A stretch of DNA of 64,000 nt from positions 976,433 to 1,040,432 of the forward strand of contig NZ_JAJEWP010000001.1 of assembly GCF_020687825.1 (NCBI RefSeq), read 5' to 3'. The stretch's first letter is position 1. Each line of letters opens with the position of its first letter. Under the pieces are notes generated by a model, which was given only the letters and a program-made list of their open reading frames with translations, had not been told where the DNA came from and searched no databases. Made by a program: the position numbers and the translations under genes. The stretch is from Fluctibacter halophilus. GTDB lineage: Bacteria; Pseudomonadota; Gammaproteobacteria; Enterobacterales; Alteromonadaceae. Shown one piece after another: positions 63,986 to 64,000 of this stretch.

Positions 63986-64000
63986 TCACTGCAAGAAGAC

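Overview
This is an ordinary-looking stretch of chromosome from a marine-type gammaproteobacterium, most likely an Alteromonadales relative (Alteromonas/Aestuariibacter-like). The evidence is the set of E. coli-like housekeeping genes (yciK, sohB, elyC, cmoM, sbcB, hrpA, rlmI, rnhA/dnaQ, moa, cmoAB, add, prp), a TIGR03503-type protein, a PsrA-type TetR regulator and large TonB receptors. I see no insertion sequence, prophage, integrase, CRISPR array or clearly broken gene. Genes are densely packed on both strands.

Layout. (1) 1-4.8 kb: yciK, a VolA-like surface lipase and the SohB protease. (2) 5-12.4 kb: a cell-surface signalling locus made of two paralogous TonB receptors on either side of a FecI-type sigma factor and a FecR-type anti-sigma; only the second receptor has the signalling domain. 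(3) 12.5-28.5 kb: small membrane proteins, a serine hydrolase, an M2 peptidase divergent from psrA, a DUF523/DUF1722 protein, a histone-H1-like protein, Nif3, the tight elyC/cmoM/dehydrogenase/gpx block, a FapA-type protein, sbcB, dodecin, an isoaspartyl peptidase and a CBS protein. (4) 28.6-38.7 kb: hrpA, a PilZ protein, rlmI, acylphosphatase, quinone oxidoreductase, rnhA/dnaQ, a TIGR03503 protein and three identical tRNA-Asp genes behind a strong promoter. (5) 38.8-44.3 kb: a GumN/TraB-like protein, moeA and a MATE pump; then a small secreted protein behind a structured leader RNA, a glyoxalase-fold protein and two tandem EF-hand proteins. (6) 44.5-49.2 kb: a four-gene operon that appears to encode both synthesis and recycling of the compatible solute glucosylglycerate. 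(7) 49.3-52.8 kb: a molybdenum cofactor operon (moaA, mobA, moaB, moaC, moaD, moaE) behind a Moco-type riboswitch. (8) 52.8-56.3 kb: cmoB-cmoA for tRNA wobble uridine modification, an orphan LuxR-type response regulator and adenosine deaminase. (9) 56.4-63.2 kb: the methylcitrate operon for propionate (prpR, prpB, prpC, acnD, prpF) with palindromic operators over the regulator promoter, then two hypothetical genes.

The genes combine into several pathways: propionyl-CoA use through methylcitrate; Moco synthesis (with moeA on a separate operon); the wobble-uridine series cmoA, cmoB and cmoM, all in this window; glucosylglycerate turnover; and possibly fatty-acid sensing (PsrA with its own operator, and a FadR-like box before the lipase). 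The least conventional items are the split receptor/transducer arrangement, the closed glucosylglycerate cycle in one operon, and a three-way-junction leader RNA at 42.6 kb that I cannot match to a known riboswitch class.
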